A stretch of 42,152 bases of DNA from Cohaesibacter sp. (GCA_025800145.1 JAOXSH010000049.1:1-42152); one strand, 5' to 3'; positions 8,651 through 18,881 are shown, counted from the first letter of the stretch. Numbers and translations: made by a program. Notes: generated by a model not told the origin, from the sequence alone.

Positions 8651-9322
8651 TCAGAGCGGATAGTCCCGCTTGCCAAAAATGGCGCTACCAACCCTGACAT
8701 GACTGGCACCTTTGGCAATCGCCTTGTCATAATCGCCACTCATGCCCATTGAAAGCTGATCAAGGCCATTGCGCTTGGCAATCTCGGCCAAGGTCACAAA
8801 ATGCGGACCGGGATCTTCATCAAAGGGGGGAATACACATCAATCCTTTGATTGGCAAAGACAAGTCATCCCGACAAAAAGCAATAAAATCATCGGCTTCT
8901 TCTTCAAGAATGCCAGCCTTTTGTGGCTCATTGCCGATATTGATCTGCACAAAAAGCTGCAAATGCTTATTCTGCTTTTCCATTTCCAAACGAATAGCCC
9001 GCGCAATTTTGGGCCGATCAACGCTATGAATCACATCAAAAAGCGCCACCGCTTCCTTTGCCTTGTTGGATTGCAAAGGACCAATCAAATGCAATTCCAC
9101 ATCAGCAAAATCCCGTTGCAATTCTGGCCATTTTCCCTTGGCTTCCTGAACACGATTTTCACCATAGACCCGATGACCCGCATCCAGAGCCGGGCGAATA
9201 TGATCCGCATCAAACGTCTTAGAAACAGCAATCAGAGTGACATCACCTGCATGCCGCCCTGCCTCGCTCTCACATTTGGCAATCTTTTTCTTGACAAATT
9301 CCAGCTGTTTTTTGATGCCCAT
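8651..9322 (-). CDS. yggS: YggS-family pyridoxal-phosphate homeostasis protein
   Basis: The 223-residue protein is a single-domain alanine-racemase-like barrel. LIAVSKTFDADHIRPALDAG holds the PLP lysine (VSK). YGENRVQEAKGKW, LHLIGPLQSNKAK, LSMGMSGDYDKAIAKGASHVRVGSAIFG are signature stretches. These cytosolic proteins bind PLP and help balance vitamin B6 and amino-acid pools; no racemase activity is expected. ATG at 9322 (MGIKKQLEF) fits the family length better than the longer open frame, which reaches 9412. A 16-base tandem duplication lies directly upstream. Confidence 0.93.
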   Translation of the reverse strand: MGIKKQLEFVKKKIAKCESEAGRHAGDVTLIAVSKTFDADHIRPALDAGHRVYGENRVQEAKGKWPELQRDFADVELHLIGPLQSNKAKEAVALFDVIHSVDRPKIARAIRLEMEKQNKHLQLFVQINIGNEPQKAGILEEEADDFIAFCRDDLSLPIKGLMCIPPFDEDPGPHFVTLAEIAKRNGLDQLSMGMSGDYDKAIAKGASHVRVGSAIFGKRDYPL

Positions 9323-9330
9323 TTTTCTTA

Positions 9331-9362
9331 CCAAAATACAATCGGGCCAAAATACAATCGGG
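9331..9362. repeat. 16-base perfect tandem duplication
   Basis: CCAAAATACAATCGGG occurs at 9331-9346 and again at 9347-9362 without a gap. It lies 9 bases beyond the yggS start codon, inside its leader or promoter. A looser direct repeat, AGATTGTC at 9433-9440 and 9443-9450, lies nearby in the same yggS-leuS gap, which otherwise holds no gene. Confidence 0.95.
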
Positions 9363-9566
9363 TTATGATATGGCCCTCTAATCTTTTCGGCATTATGCAC
9401 GAAGCAAGCCATGCTTCAATTGCCGATATGCAAGATTGTCCCAGATTGTCGACTAATCACAGCGCTATATCACAAATAGGCCGGATTTGGTCTTGACCAA
9501 TGCCCTTATTTCTGGTGATGGTCGGCCCTGAAAAGTGATGAAAAATCGAGGCATTCCGGCAGATTC

Positions 9567-12188
9567 ATGGCTAATGAACGCTACAACGCACGCGAAGCGG
9601 AAATTCGCTGGCAACAGACCTGGGACTCCCAGAAAATTTTCAAAACCGAGAACGATGATCCAAGACCAAAATATTATGTCCTGGAAATGTTCCCCTACCC
9701 CTCTGGCCGCATCCATATGGGCCATGTGCGCAATTATGCCATGGGAGATGTGGTCGCCCGCTTCAAGCGCGCAAAAGGCTTTAATGTTCTCCATCCAATG
9801 GGCTGGGATGCCTTTGGCATGCCGGCTGAAAATGCGGCAATGCAAAATAAGGTCCATCCCAAAGACTGGACCTATGAAAATATTGCCACCATGCGCAGCC
9901 AATTGCAGCTGATGGGTTTATCGCTGGATTGGGACCGGGAATTTGCCACATGTGATGTTGATTATTATCACCGCCAGCAAAAGCTCTTCCTCGATTTCGT
10001 CGAAAAAGGCCTCGCCTATCGCAAAAATGCCAAAGTCAACTGGGATCCGGTCGATCAGACCGTGCTGGCCAATGAGCAGGTCATTGACGGCAAAGGCTGG
10101 CGCTCTGGCGCTGAGGTCGAACAGCGCGAATTGACCCAGTGGTTTTTTAAAATCACCGATTTTGCCGAAGATCTCTTGTCAGAGATTGATCATCTCGATC
10201 GCTGGCCAGACAAGGTGCGCACCATGCAGCGCAACTGGATTGGCAAATCAGAAGGCCTGCAAGCCCGCTTTGAGCTGACAGAAACAGCTATCAATGGCGA
10301 CACAGAAATCGAGATTTTCACCACCCGCCCTGATACCCTCTTTGGTGCCTCTTTCATGGGCCTTTCTGCCGACCATCCGCTCACCAAAGCCTTGGCAAAA
10401 GACAATGCAAAGCTGCAAGCCTTCATCGAAGAATGCCACAAAAGCGGCACATCCGCAGCCGAGCTGGAAACAGCAGAAAAAATCGGCTTCGATACGGGCC
10501 TGACCGTCAAACATCCACTGGATGAGACCATCACCTTGCCGGTCTATGTCGCCAATTTCATTTTGATGGATTATGGCACAGGCGCTATTTTTGCCTGCCC
10601 GGCCCATGATCAACGCGATCTGGACTTTGCCCGCAAATATGGCCTCACTGTCACACCTGTGGTCTTGCCAAAAGAGGCTGACGCCCAAAGCTTCACCATT
10701 GAAAATGAAGCTTATACTGGCGAAGGCACCATATTTAATTCGCAATTCCTCGATGGCATGAGCATTGAAAAGGCCAAAAATGCCGTTGCCGAAAAGCTTG
10801 AATCTGTGACAATCAATGGCAAGCCTCAGGCAAGCCGCAAAACCCAATATCGTTTACGTGACTGGGGCATTTCCCGCCAGCGTTATTGGGGCTGCCCCAT
10901 CCCGATGGTGCATTGTGATGATTGCGGTGTTGTCCCGGAAAAATCCGAAAATCTGCCAATCCAGCTTCCAGACGATATAAATTTCGACAAACCAGGCAAT
11001 CCTTTGGATCGTCACCCCACATGGCGTCAATGCACTTGCCCCAAATGCGGCAAGGATGCTTTGCGAGAAACCGATACCATGGACACATTCGTCGATAGTT
11101 CTTGGTATTATGCGCGTTTCACCGCCCCATGGGAAGACAGCCCAACCGACAAAAAAGCCGCTGACGAATGGCTGCCAGTTGATCAATATATTGGTGGTAT
11201 TGAGCACGCTATTTTGCATTTGCTTTATTCGCGCTTCTTCTCCCGCGCCATGCGTGAGACGGGCCATTTGAGCGTGAAAGAGCCCTTCAAAGGCCTCTTC
11301 ACCCAAGGCATGGTCGTCCATGAAACCTATAAAGGCGAAGATGGCCGCTGGGTATCGCCTGCTGAAATCACCATTAAAGAAAGCGACAACCAACGAAGCG
11401 CCACCCATAATGAAACCGGTGAAAGCATTGCCATTGGTTCTATCGAGAAAATGTCCAAGTCCAAAAAGAACACAGTGGATCCCACAGACATTATCGAAAG
11501 CTTTGGCGCAGATACTGCCCGCTGGTTCATGCTCTCTGATAGCCCGCCAGAGCGGGATGTGATTTGGACAGAAGCAGGCGCAGAAGGCGCGCATCGTTTT
11601 GTCCAGCGCGTCTGGCGCCTCACACGAGATGCACAGAACTTTTTGCAAGGCTCTACTCCCGACAAGCCAGAACAGCTCTCCAAGGACGCTCTTGAACTGC
11701 GCAAAGCCGTCCATAAATCCTTGGCCGCTGTAGAAAGCAACATTGAGCAACTGGGCTTTAACCGTGCCGTGGCCCAAATCTATCAATTGGTCAACAGCGT
11801 TGCTTCTGCCGCAAAACAGCAAAAGCTGGAAAGTGATCCATCCCTTGCATGGACCGTTAACGAAGCCATGGAAATGCTCATCCAGATGCTGGCCCCAATG
11901 ATGCCCCACCTCGCCGAAGAATGCTGGAGCCATTTGGACAAAGATGGTCTCGTCTCAACCAAAAACTGGCCAAAAGTGGACAGCAAAATGCTGGTGGAAG
12001 ATGAAATCACACTGCCAATCCAGATCAATGGCAAAAAGCGCGGCGAATTGACAATTGCAGCAGATGCAGACAAAGCTGATATTGAAAAAGCTGTGTTAGA
12101 ATCTGAACCTGTTATCAAGGCACTGGATGGAAAAGCCCCACGCAAAGTCATCGTCGTGCCCAAAAGGATTGTCAATGTTGTTGTCTAA
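9567..12188 (+). CDS. leuS: Leucyl-tRNA synthetase
   Basis: The 873-residue class I synthetase charges tRNA-Leu with leucine. Seen in order: [15 protein letters not shown] with the HIGH-type motif HMGH at 50-53; an editing (CP1) domain with the [12 protein letters not shown] threonine-rich segment near 252-263 and [20 protein letters not shown]; a zinc-like [30 protein letters not shown] with KMSKS at 628-632; and a helical anticodon domain. The length matches bacterial LeuRS. The first gene of a plus-strand group; lptE starts inside its last 14 bases. Confidence 0.98.
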   Translation: MANERYNAREAEIRWQQTWDSQKIFKTENDDPRPKYYVLEMFPYPSGRIHMGHVRNYAMGDVVARFKRAKGFNVLHPMGWDAFGMPAENAAMQNKVHPKDWTYENIATMRSQLQLMGLSLDWDREFATCDVDYYHRQQKLFLDFVEKGLAYRKNAKVNWDPVDQTVLANEQVIDGKGWRSGAEVEQRELTQWFFKITDFAEDLLSEIDHLDRWPDKVRTMQRNWIGKSEGLQARFELTETAINGDTEIEIFTTRPDTLFGASFMGLSADHPLTKALAKDNAKLQAFIEECHKSGTSAAELETAEKIGFDTGLTVKHPLDETITLPVYVANFILMDYGTGAIFACPAHDQRDLDFARKYGLTVTPVVLPKEADAQSFTIENEAYTGEGTIFNSQFLDGMSIEKAKNAVAEKLESVTINGKPQASRKTQYRLRDWGISRQRYWGCPIPMVHCDDCGVVPEKSENLPIQLPDDINFDKPGNPLDRHPTWRQCTCPKCGKDALRETDTMDTFVDSSWYYARFTAPWEDSPTDKKAADEWLPVDQYIGGIEHAILHLLYSRFFSRAMRETGHLSVKEPFKGLFTQGMVVHETYKGEDGRWVSPAEITIKESDNQRSATHNETGESIAIGSIEKMSKSKKNTVDPTDIIESFGADTARWFMLSDSPPERDVIWTEAGAEGAHRFVQRVWRLTRDAQNFLQGSTPDKPEQLSKDALELRKAVHKSLAAVESNIEQLGFNRAVAQIYQLVNSVASAAKQQKLESDPSLAWTVNEAMEMLIQMLAPMMPHLAEECWSHLDKDGLVSTKNWPKVDSKMLVEDEITLPIQINGKKRGELTIAADADKADIEKAVLESEPVIKALDGKAPRKVIVVPKRIVNVVV

Positions 12189-12711
12189 AAAACGCTCTAT
12201 CATCAAACGGCTTTCTCAGACCGTTTTGCTCGGTCTGGGATTGGCTTTGTCTGCTTGTCAGGTCCAACCGCTCTATTCAACAAATACCCAAACCGGGCAA
12301 TCCCTTGCCAATGAACTGGCATCCGTTCAGATTTCACCAGCAAAAGACCGGGTTGAACAGGAAATTAGAAACCATCTGATTTTTGCCTTTACTGGAGGTG
12401 GAGAAGCAGCACAGCCCCTTTATAGTCTGGAAATGACAACCAACAACACAGCCGCTAATTTTGATATTGAAGCAGGCTCTGGCCTTTCAACAGCTGCACG
12501 TGTTTCCTTAACGGCTACATATCGCTTAATCCAACTCTCAGATCGCAGCGAACTGACCAAAGGCTCCAGCTTTTTTACAGCCTCTTATCGCAAAAGCACC
12601 CAGCGCTTTGCCAATGACAGAGCCTTGCGCGATGCAGAAAACAGAGCCGCAGAACAGGTAGCAAACGACATTCAACTCAGACTGTCATCCTATTTTGCCT
12701 CCAACAAATAA
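12175..12711 (+). CDS. lptE: LPS-assembly lipoprotein LptE
   Basis: The 178-residue protein starts with a basic and hydrophobic signal peptide and a lipobox LALSAC with Cys28, then QVQPLYS. The GTQ-rich body with [16 protein letters not shown] and [30 protein letters not shown] is typical of alphaproteobacterial LptE. LptE is the outer-membrane plug of the LptD channel that inserts lipopolysaccharide. Start ATG at 12175 is preceded by AAGGA and overlaps leuS by 14 bases, so the two are translationally linked. The leuS-lptE-holA order is usual in this class. Confidence 0.88.
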   Translation: MLLSKKRSIIKRLSQTVLLGLGLALSACQVQPLYSTNTQTGQSLANELASVQISPAKDRVEQEIRNHLIFAFTGGGEAAQPLYSLEMTTNNTAANFDIEAGSGLSTAARVSLTATYRLIQLSDRSELTKGSSFFTASYRKSTQRFANDRALRDAENRAAEQVANDIQLRLSSYFASNK

Positions 12712-12754
12712 GAGAGATCTTCAACAAACAAGTCCCTCTCTCTTGCAAGCATAC

Positions 12755-12788
12755 AAAGCGCTGGATAGAACATATCCAGCGCTTTTTT
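12755..12788 (+). terminator. Intrinsic terminator after lptE
   Basis: Arms AAAGCGCTGGAT and ATCCAGCGCTTT with a 7-base loop are followed by T residues. This suggests holA has its own promoter in the following 84 bases. Confidence 0.9.
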
Positions 12789-12871
12789 ATACCTCTGTGA
12801 CAACAGTGATTTTATCAAAAAGACCATCATCTTTTCGATAAAGCCTCTTCTAGCGATGAAAGACCCAGATT

Positions 12872-13906
12872 ATGGCCGATATCAAAGCCAATATGGTCGA
12901 TAAATATCTAAACCGGCCAGACCCCAATCATCGCACCATCCTGATTTATGGTCAGGATGTTGGTCTGGTGGCAGAGCGCGCGGAAAAAATTGCCAAAATA
13001 TATCTAAAAGACAATTCAGACCCTTTTGCCTTTCTAAGACTGGATGCAACAGAAATTGCCTCTGATCCCCTAAGGCTCGCTGATGAAGCCAACACCATTT
13101 CCATGTTTGGCGGATGCCGGGTTATCCTTGTCCATATCAGCGGCAACAAATCCATTATACCGGCATTGGAGCCGCTTCTCTCCAGCCCGCCCAATGATGC
13201 CTATGTCATTATGAAAGCAGGCGATTTAAAGAAAACGGCCCCATTGCGCAAAGTCATCGAAAAAGCCACATGCGCCGTTGCCCTGCCCTGTTATATTGAT
13301 GCAAGAGAAGCACTCAACACCATCATTGATGAAGAATTGAGCCAAGCAGAACTGTCCATTTCAAAAAATGCCCGCATGATGTTACTGGATAATCTGGGCG
13401 CAGATCGCATGGCATCACGCGCCGAAGTGCAAAAACTTTGCCTTTATGCCATGGGACAACAAACAATCAGCGAAGAGGATATCGAAAATATCGTCGGCGA
13501 TGCCTCCAACCATCAAATTGATATGATTGTTGATTCCGCCGCTCTGGGCGATATTGATCAGCTTGATCACCAATTGGAGCAAATATTGGGAAGCGGTCAG
13601 TCCTCTTCTCTCATAGCCACCGCCAGTTTGCGCCATTTTCAAATGCTGGAAAGAAGCCTCAATATGATGGATAGCGGTACCCCACCCCAATCAGCCCTGC
13701 AAAAAGCCGGACCAATGATCCATTTCAAACGCAAAGCCAGAGTGCAAAATCAATTGCGAATCTGGTCATCAAAAAAGGCTTCCCGTGCCTGCGAATTGCT
13801 GGCCACAGCCCTGTCAAACAGCCGAAAAAACTATCACCTGGCCGACACAATCATCAGCGAAACCCTCCTGATGATTGCAGCAACGGCCCGCAAATCCCAC
13901 CGCTGA
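12872..13906 (+). CDS. holA: DNA polymerase III delta subunit
   Basis: The 344-residue protein matches HolA in length and layout. The start NHRTILIYGQDVGLVAERAEKI is the clamp-loader ATPase-like fold. RLDATEIASDPLRLADEANTISMFGGCRVILV follows, and the C-terminal helical collar domain ends with ISETLLMIA. Delta opens the beta clamp within the clamp-loader complex during replication. The first codon has only a weak upstream purine stretch (GAAAGACC). It lies downstream of lptE after a terminator, close to the parAB cluster. Confidence 0.92.
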   Translation: MADIKANMVDKYLNRPDPNHRTILIYGQDVGLVAERAEKIAKIYLKDNSDPFAFLRLDATEIASDPLRLADEANTISMFGGCRVILVHISGNKSIIPALEPLLSSPPNDAYVIMKAGDLKKTAPLRKVIEKATCAVALPCYIDAREALNTIIDEELSQAELSISKNARMMLLDNLGADRMASRAEVQKLCLYAMGQQTISEEDIENIVGDASNHQIDMIVDSAALGDIDQLDHQLEQILGSGQSSSLIATASLRHFQMLERSLNMMDSGTPPQSALQKAGPMIHFKRKARVQNQLRIWSSKKASRACELLATALSNSRKNYHLADTIISETLLMIAATARKSHR

Positions 13907-13914
13907 TAAGACTT

Positions 13915-13976
13915 AGAGCATTTGTTTCTAAGCATATTTTTCGAAAACCGCACACACTTTTCGACAAATATGCTCT
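13915..13976. repeat. Rhizobial-type intergenic palindrome
   Basis: AGAGCATTTGT... faces ...ACAAATATGCTCT, with inner arms around TTTTCGA. The half TTTTTCGAAAACCGCACACACTTTTCG resembles the palindromic repeat scattered through many Hyphomicrobiales genomes. It begins 9 bases after holA. Confidence 0.65.
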
Positions 13977-14022
13977 AAGTGCCCGGTTTAAAAGTCTCTG
14001 CCTGAGACTTTTAGGCGGCATG

Positions 14023-14098
14023 GCCAGCCCTCTCCCCCTTTTCAGACGATCCGTCATGGTACCCTTATGGGCGGTCTGAAAAGGGGGAGAGGGCTGGC
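14023..14098. repeat. 25-base perfect inverted repeat (long hairpin)
   Basis: Arms at 14023-14047 and 14074-14098 are exact reverse complements and flank a 26-base loop; they are pyrimidine-rich on the left (GCCAGCCCTCTCCCCC...). A smaller perfect hairpin, AAAAGTCTC/GAGACTTTT at 13990-14012, sits just before it. There is no coding capacity. Confidence 0.9.
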
Positions 14099-14110
14099 TC
14101 AGGACTTTTA

Positions 14111-14339
14111 ATACCAACGACATGAAAGATTACCCCATATGACCGGATTTTATTGGCTTTCGGTGCTTTGAAATGGCTCACTCAGAGCGTTATCTTTCTA
14201 GGGCGCGCCTCATTGAATTGTCTTAACAATTCAATGCAAAAGGTTCGCATCAAAAAAGAAAATACCCCCGGTCGAAAGATACCTTCTCAGTGAGCCATTT
14301 CAAAGCATCCTATGGGTCAATCTTTTATGCCGTTGGTAT
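14111..14339. mobile_element. MITE-like palindromic element, copy 1
   Basis: The 229-base element is bounded by inverted ends ATACCAACGACATGAAAGAT and its near-complement ending in CGTTGGTAT. Inside are nested inverted repeats: perfect 19-base arms at 14164-14182 and 14289-14307, TATCTTTC/GAAAGATA, and central CATTGAATTG/CAATTCAATG (14211-14220, 14227-14236). No open frame of its own. A related copy in the opposite orientation lies at 40513-40732, with the core around CATCAAAAAAGAAAAT conserved. It looks like a non-autonomous transposable or palindromic repeat; the parent transposase is not in the window. Confidence 0.75.
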
Positions 14340-14363
14340 CATATAGAAGAACCAAGCCCAAAC

Positions 14364-14398
14364 AAAAAAAGCCGAGATCTTAAAGACCCCGGCTTTTT
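14364..14398 (-). terminator. Terminator after parB
   Basis: Arms AAAAAGCCG and CGGCTTTTT flank a loop; on the minus strand a T run follows. It ends the rsmG-parA-parB transcription unit. Confidence 0.85.
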
Positions 14399-14421
14399 AA
14401 AAGATAGCTTATTGCAAAAAA

Positions 14422-15297
14422 TCAGGCTGTACGCTCCAAAAGCGCAATGATGGCATCAAGCTGCTCCAAAGATTTATACTGAATTTTCAACTCCCCACCC
14501 TTTTTCTTTGGTGTCACGCGCACATTCCAGCCAAGATGATCCGTCAGACGTTTTTCCAAAGCAACGGTATCTGCATCTTTTTCTTTTTTCTCACGAGGAG
14601 CAGACGCTTCTGCAATTTTTTCCTGCCCTGCTTTTTCAGCATCGCGAACGGTCATTCCATCTTCAACAACCCGGCGTGCAAGCTCTTCAGGATTTTCTGC
14701 TGTAATCAAAGCCCTTGCATGACCTGCTGTGAGCTGACCAGATTTCAAATAATCTTTGACACTGTCCGGCAATTTCAGCAAACGCAGCGTATTAGCAACA
14801 TGAGAACGGCTTTTACCAATCACCTCGGCAAGCTCTGCCTGCGTATAATCAAATTGCTGAATCAATTGATCATAACCAAGCGCCTCTTCCAAAGCATTGA
14901 GATCAGCGCGTTGCACATTTTCAATGATAGCAAGCTCAAGTGCTTCCTTGTCATCCACATCATGAATAAGAACCGGAACTTCATGCAAACCAGCCCCTTG
15001 TGCTGCCCGCCAGCGACGCTCTCCGGCAATGATCTCAAAAGCATCATTCTCACCCTTCACCTCACGAACGAGGATAGGCTGCATAATGCCTTTTTCTTTG
15101 ACAGAACGTGTCAGATCTTCCAGATCTGTTTCAACAAAATCCAGTCGGGGATTTCTTGGATTGGGCCGCAAAAATTCAATAGGAATACGACGTTGTGAGC
15201 GCGCACGCTCCACCGCTTCCACTTCATTATCCATATCACCGATCAAGGCCGCCAATCCACGCCCTAATCTTTTGCCTTCAGCCGCTTTTTTCGCCAT
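14422..15297 (-). CDS. parB: Chromosome-partitioning protein ParB
   Basis: The 291-residue protein has an N-terminal LGRGLAALIGD (11-21), the usual ParA-contact segment, and a CTP-binding N-domain with GERRWRAA at 92-99. A helix-turn-helix at about 153-178 (AELAEVIGKSRSHVANTLRLLKL) and a C-terminal dimer domain follow. ParB binds parS, loads as a CTP-dependent clamp, spreads along DNA and is pulled by ParA to segregate origins. parS-type sites are nearby at 16805 and 18774-18941. It lies 80 bases after parA on the same strand; a GAATC (CcrM-type) site sits in its leader at 15313. Confidence 0.97.
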   Translation of the reverse strand: MAKKAAEGKRLGRGLAALIGDMDNEVEAVERARSQRRIPIEFLRPNPRNPRLDFVETDLEDLTRSVKEKGIMQPILVREVKGENDAFEIIAGERRWRAAQGAGLHEVPVLIHDVDDKEALELAIIENVQRADLNALEEALGYDQLIQQFDYTQAELAEVIGKSRSHVANTLRLLKLPDSVKDYLKSGQLTAGHARALITAENPEELARRVVEDGMTVRDAEKAGQEKIAEASAPREKKEKDADTVALEKRLTDHLGWNVRVTPKKKGGELKIQYKSLEQLDAIIALLERTA

Positions 15298-15377
15298 TTT
15301 CTTTCCGCATCCGAATCAATTGAGGCCTGCCTCACCCTCATTTTTAATTTCATGACCCAAGTCTTTAGCAGATCACT

Positions 15378-16208
15378 TTAAGCTGCAACATGCCTGAGTT
15401 TCTTTTCCCGCTGAATAATTTCGGACGCCAGCTTCAAATAAGCCTGACTGCCGCTGCATTTCAAATCATAAAGCAAAGCAGGCTTACCATAAGAAGGCGC
15501 CTCAGAGACCCGAACATTGCGCGGAATAATAGTCTCATACACTTTGTCGCCCATATGTTCGCGCACATCTTCTACCACTTGATTGGACAGATTGTTGCGT
15601 TTGTCATACATGGTCATCACAATACCATGAATAGACAAATCCGGATTCAAAGCCCCTTTGACCTGATTCACCGTTTGAATCAGCTGTGTCAAACCTTCCA
15701 GCGCAAAAAACTCACATTGCAAAGGCACAAGAATGGAATGCGCCGCTGCCATGGCATTGATGGTCAAAAGATTCAAAGATGGCGGACAATCAATCAACAC
15801 ATAGGTAAAGCGCTTCTCCTCCGGGATTTCCTCTCCCTGATCAGCATGAGCTTTCAAAGCCTCACGAAGTCGAAAAGCACGATCCTTGGAGCCGGAAATT
15901 TCCTGCTCAAGACCAAGCAAATCCATCGTAGAAGCCGCCACGCTTAAACGCGGTACTGCTGTGGGAATAGCTGCTTCCATCAAGGTTGCTTCATTCAACA
16001 GCAATTCAGCCGTTGACACACTGCGCGCCTGACGGTCAATACCCAATCCTGTGCTTGCGTTGCCTTGCGGATCAACATCAATAATAAGAACCGTCTCGCC
16101 AATTGCCGCCAAAGCTGTTCCCAGATTAATAGCCGTTGTTGTCTTACCAACACCGCCCTTCTGGTTCGCCAAAGTCAGAACGCGAGGTGATTTCGCCAAT
16201 GCCGTCAT
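15378..16208 (-). CDS. parA: Chromosome-partitioning ATPase ParA
   Basis: The 276-residue protein has the deviant Walker A motif KGGVGKT at 17-23, DVDPQGNASTGLG near 44-56, LIDCPPSLNLLT, and the C-terminal RNVRVSEAPSYGKP typical of chromosomal ParA/Soj. ATP-bound ParA dimers coat the nucleoid and move ParB-parS complexes. It starts 11 bases after rsmG and so is probably co-transcribed with mnmG and rsmG. The 80 bases to parB contain no terminator. Confidence 0.97.
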   Translation of the reverse strand: MTALAKSPRVLTLANQKGGVGKTTTAINLGTALAAIGETVLIIDVDPQGNASTGLGIDRQARSVSTAELLLNEATLMEAAIPTAVPRLSVAASTMDLLGLEQEISGSKDRAFRLREALKAHADQGEEIPEEKRFTYVLIDCPPSLNLLTINAMAAAHSILVPLQCEFFALEGLTQLIQTVNQVKGALNPDLSIHGIVMTMYDKRNNLSNQVVEDVREHMGDKVYETIIPRNVRVSEAPSYGKPALLYDLKCSGSQAYLKLASEIIQREKKLRHVAA

Positions 16209-16219
16209 CTAATCGCCTC

Positions 16220-16879
16220 TTAGATAGATTTAGAAGATAAACCGCGCAACATCACAATGCGCGCCTCAGGGTCTGTCTTGCTAGCCTGTTGTACCAGATC
16301 TATCTCCCAGCTGGCAGAGGCCTCGGACAATTCCCGATCAAACTCTCGACCTTTGTGGAAAACACCCACACAGTCAGGACCAATGAACGGCGCAACAAAT
16401 CCGCATAAATTATCAAAAGAGGTCAAAGCCCGCGCACTGAAAGCATCGATAGGATCTGTCCAATTCTCCAAAACCCGCTCGATCCGGTCATTATGAACTG
16501 TGACACTCAACCCAAGCTCTCGCGCAACCGTGCGCAAAAACATAACCTTTCGACCATTGGATTCGATCATATGCACATGATGATCCCCTGACAGATCCTT
16601 CAACAAAATCGCCGTCACAAGACCGGGAAAGCCAGCACCAGAGCCCATATCAAGCCAATAGCAAGCTTGGGGATAAGCTGCGTATATCTGTGCACTATCT
16701 GCAATATGACGAACCCAAATTTCATTAAGTGTCTTCGGTGCAATAAGATTTTGCGCTGGCTGCCATTTTTTTACCAGACTTTCATATATCCCCAGCCTGT
16801 GGATCGTTTCACGTGAAACGCCCTGCCCATCTGGCATGATAGATTGAATAAGATCCAATCCTTCCGCTTTCGAATCCAT
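16220..16879 (-). CDS. rsmG: 16S rRNA (guanine-N7) methyltransferase RsmG
   Basis: The 219-residue protein is a class I SAM methyltransferase that methylates G527 of 16S rRNA (E. coli numbering). Hallmarks are NLIAPKTLNEIWVRHIADS, the SAM loop LDMGSGAGFPG and FSARALTSFDNL. Residues GVSRET near 20-25 are encoded by a perfect-core parS site, as in many bacteria where parS lies inside rsmG. It is 18 bases from mnmG. Confidence 0.95.
   Translation of the reverse strand: MDSKAEGLDLIQSIMPDGQGVSRETIHRLGIYESLVKKWQPAQNLIAPKTLNEIWVRHIADSAQIYAAYPQACYWLDMGSGAGFPGLVTAILLKDLSGDHHVHMIESNGRKVMFLRTVARELGLSVTVHNDRIERVLENWTDPIDAFSARALTSFDNLCGFVAPFIGPDCVGVFHKGREFDRELSEASASWEIDLVQQASKTDPEARIVMLRGLSSKSI
16805..16820. 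promoter_or_regulatory. parS site inside rsmG
   Basis: CGTTTCACGTGAAACG holds the full 14-base palindromic core GTTTCACGTGAAAC of the parS consensus. It encodes the VSRET segment of RsmG on the minus strand. Confidence 0.9.
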
Positions 16880-16897
16880 ATATCTTCCTATCCCTTT

Positions 16898-18745
16898 TCA
16901 GGACATTTTCTTACTATGTGCCAAAACCAAAGTCAGCGCAGCTGGCGTCATCCCTTCAATACGTGACGCCTGCCCCAATGTTTGCGGACGGATGTGAGAC
17001 AGCTTTTGTTTCAGCTCATTCGACAAACCATTGATCCCATCAAAATTAAGATTGGCAGGAATAGGCAAAGCCTCGTCTTTTTTGAATGTCTCAATATCCT
17101 GCTTCTGCCGCTTCATATAAACCTGATACAGCGCCTCAATTTCCAACTGCTTGCGAATGGATGGCGAATAATCGTGAAAGTCCGGCCAAATCTCACTCAA
17201 ACGATCCAGTGACAAATCAGGATAAGCCAGCAATTCGTAAGCAGAACGCCTTTGACCATCCTGATTTATTTTCAAACCGAATCGATTGGCTTCATTCGGG
17301 GTCAAACTTTTTTCCTGTGCCAAGTCAGTAATGGCCGTCAGCTCTTTCATTTTGGATCTGAATCGACTTTGCCGTTCAAACGAAATCAAACCCCACTCAT
17401 CTGCCATTCCCGTCAACCGTTGATCAGCATTATCAGCTCGCAAAGACAATCGATATTCTGCCCGCGATGTAAACATGCGATAAGGCTCTGCCACACCACG
17501 GGTAATCAAATCATCCACCATCACACCGATATAAGCGTCGGAGCGTTGAAAAATCACACCATCCTGGCCAGACGCTTGTCGCGCGGCATTCAAACCAGCA
17601 AGCAACCCTTGCGCCCCGGCCTCTTCATAACCAGTGGTGCCATTGATCTGCCCCGCCAAATAGAGACCAGACACTTTCTTTGTTTCCAAAGTCCCTCTCA
17701 ACTCAGTTGGATCAATATAGTCATACTCAATGGCATAGCCATATTGAAACACTTCAACCTTTTCCAAACCCGGAATAGAGCGCAAATAATCCAACTGAAC
17801 ATGTTCAGGCAACGAAGTTGAAATACCATTGGGATAAATATGCGGAACATCCAACCCTTCCGGCTCCAGAAAAATCTGATGCCCGTCCCGATCACCAAAG
17901 CGCGCAATCTTATCTTCAATAGACGGACAATAGCGTGGACCTTTAGAATCAATACGACCGGAATACATAGCCGACAAATGCATATTATCGCGAATAATCT
18001 GATGTGTCTTATCAACAGTCCGCGTGATATAACAATCAATCTGCCGCGTTGTAATCTTATCGGTCAGATAAGAAAAAGGCACCGGATCATCATCAGCAGG
18101 TTGTTTTGAAAGCGAATCCAAATCAATCGTTCGACCATCCAATCGAGCTGGCGTCCCTGTCTTCAAACGAGCCAGCCGAAAGTCTTCTACCATCAAACGC
18201 TTCGACAATTGCTCTGCCGCAGGATCTCCAACACGTCCGGCAGAATAACTTTTCTCCCCAATATGAATCAAACCCCGCAAAAATGTTCCCGTTGTCAAAA
18301 CAACAGATCCACAATCAAGACGACGACCATCATTCAAAATAGCAGCCTGAACCTGCCCATCCTGAATATCAAGATCAGTAACCTCCGCCTCAATCATTTC
18401 CAAACCATCTCGTTCAAGAAGCAAAGACTGGATAGCCGCTTTATACAATCTCCGATCCGCTTGCGCGCGCGGCCCCTGCACCGCAGGCCCTTTACGACGA
18501 TTCAAAAGCCGAAATTGAATCCCAGCTTTATCACCAGCCAACCCCATAAGACCACCAAGCGCATCAATTTCACGAACCAGATGCCCCTTCCCCAATCCAC
18601 CAATTGCTGGATTACAGGACATCACTCCAATCGTATCAATCTTATGCGTAACAAGCGCAACCTTAGCACCAACCCGTGCAGCAGCAGCAGCCGCTTCAGT
18701 CCCGGCATGACCACCACCAACAACAACCACATCATATTGAGACAT
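16898..18745 (-). CDS. mnmG: tRNA uridine 5-carboxymethylaminomethyl modification enzyme MnmG (GidA)
   Basis: The 615-residue FAD enzyme has [20 protein letters not shown] at the N-terminus, [57 protein letters not shown] and [20 protein letters not shown]. With MnmE it forms the complex that modifies the wobble uridine of several tRNAs. Length and motifs are complete. It begins the mnmG-rsmG-parA-parB series; its 201-base upstream gap to mnmE holds four parS-type sites. Confidence 0.97.
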   Translation of the reverse strand: MSQYDVVVVGGGHAGTEAAAAAARVGAKVALVTHKIDTIGVMSCNPAIGGLGKGHLVREIDALGGLMGLAGDKAGIQFRLLNRRKGPAVQGPRAQADRRLYKAAIQSLLLERDGLEMIEAEVTDLDIQDGQVQAAILNDGRRLDCGSVVLTTGTFLRGLIHIGEKSYSAGRVGDPAAEQLSKRLMVEDFRLARLKTGTPARLDGRTIDLDSLSKQPADDDPVPFSYLTDKITTRQIDCYITRTVDKTHQIIRDNMHLSAMYSGRIDSKGPRYCPSIEDKIARFGDRDGHQIFLEPEGLDVPHIYPNGISTSLPEHVQLDYLRSIPGLEKVEVFQYGYAIEYDYIDPTELRGTLETKKVSGLYLAGQINGTTGYEEAGAQGLLAGLNAARQASGQDGVIFQRSDAYIGVMVDDLITRGVAEPYRMFTSRAEYRLSLRADNADQRLTGMADEWGLISFERQSRFRSKMKELTAITDLAQEKSLTPNEANRFGLKINQDGQRRSAYELLAYPDLSLDRLSEIWPDFHDYSPSIRKQLEIEALYQVYMKRQKQDIETFKKDEALPIPANLNFDGINGLSNELKQKLSHIRPQTLGQASRIEGMTPAALTLVLAHSKKMS

Positions 18746-18773
18746 CCATCACTCCAGATATCAACATCATCAA

Positions 18774-18789
18774 GGATTCACGTGAAACA
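18774..18789. promoter_or_regulatory. parS-type site A, with GANTC
   Basis: GGATTCACGTGAAACA matches 14 of 16 positions of TGTTTCACGTGAAACA. The two changes create GATTC at 18775-18779, a CcrM methylation sequence. Confidence 0.8.
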
Positions 18790-18821
18790 AGATATCTATC
18801 CCATTTTCACTCAAAACCCAA

Positions 18822-18837
18822 GGATTCACGTGAAACA
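18822..18837. promoter_or_regulatory. parS-type site B, with GANTC
   Basis: Identical to site A: GGATTCACGTGAAACA, 48 bases further on, with GATTC at 18823-18827. Confidence 0.8.
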
Positions 18838-18881
18838 AAACGCATCCGAATCTAAAACAGCAAGACAAAGAACCCAGACAT

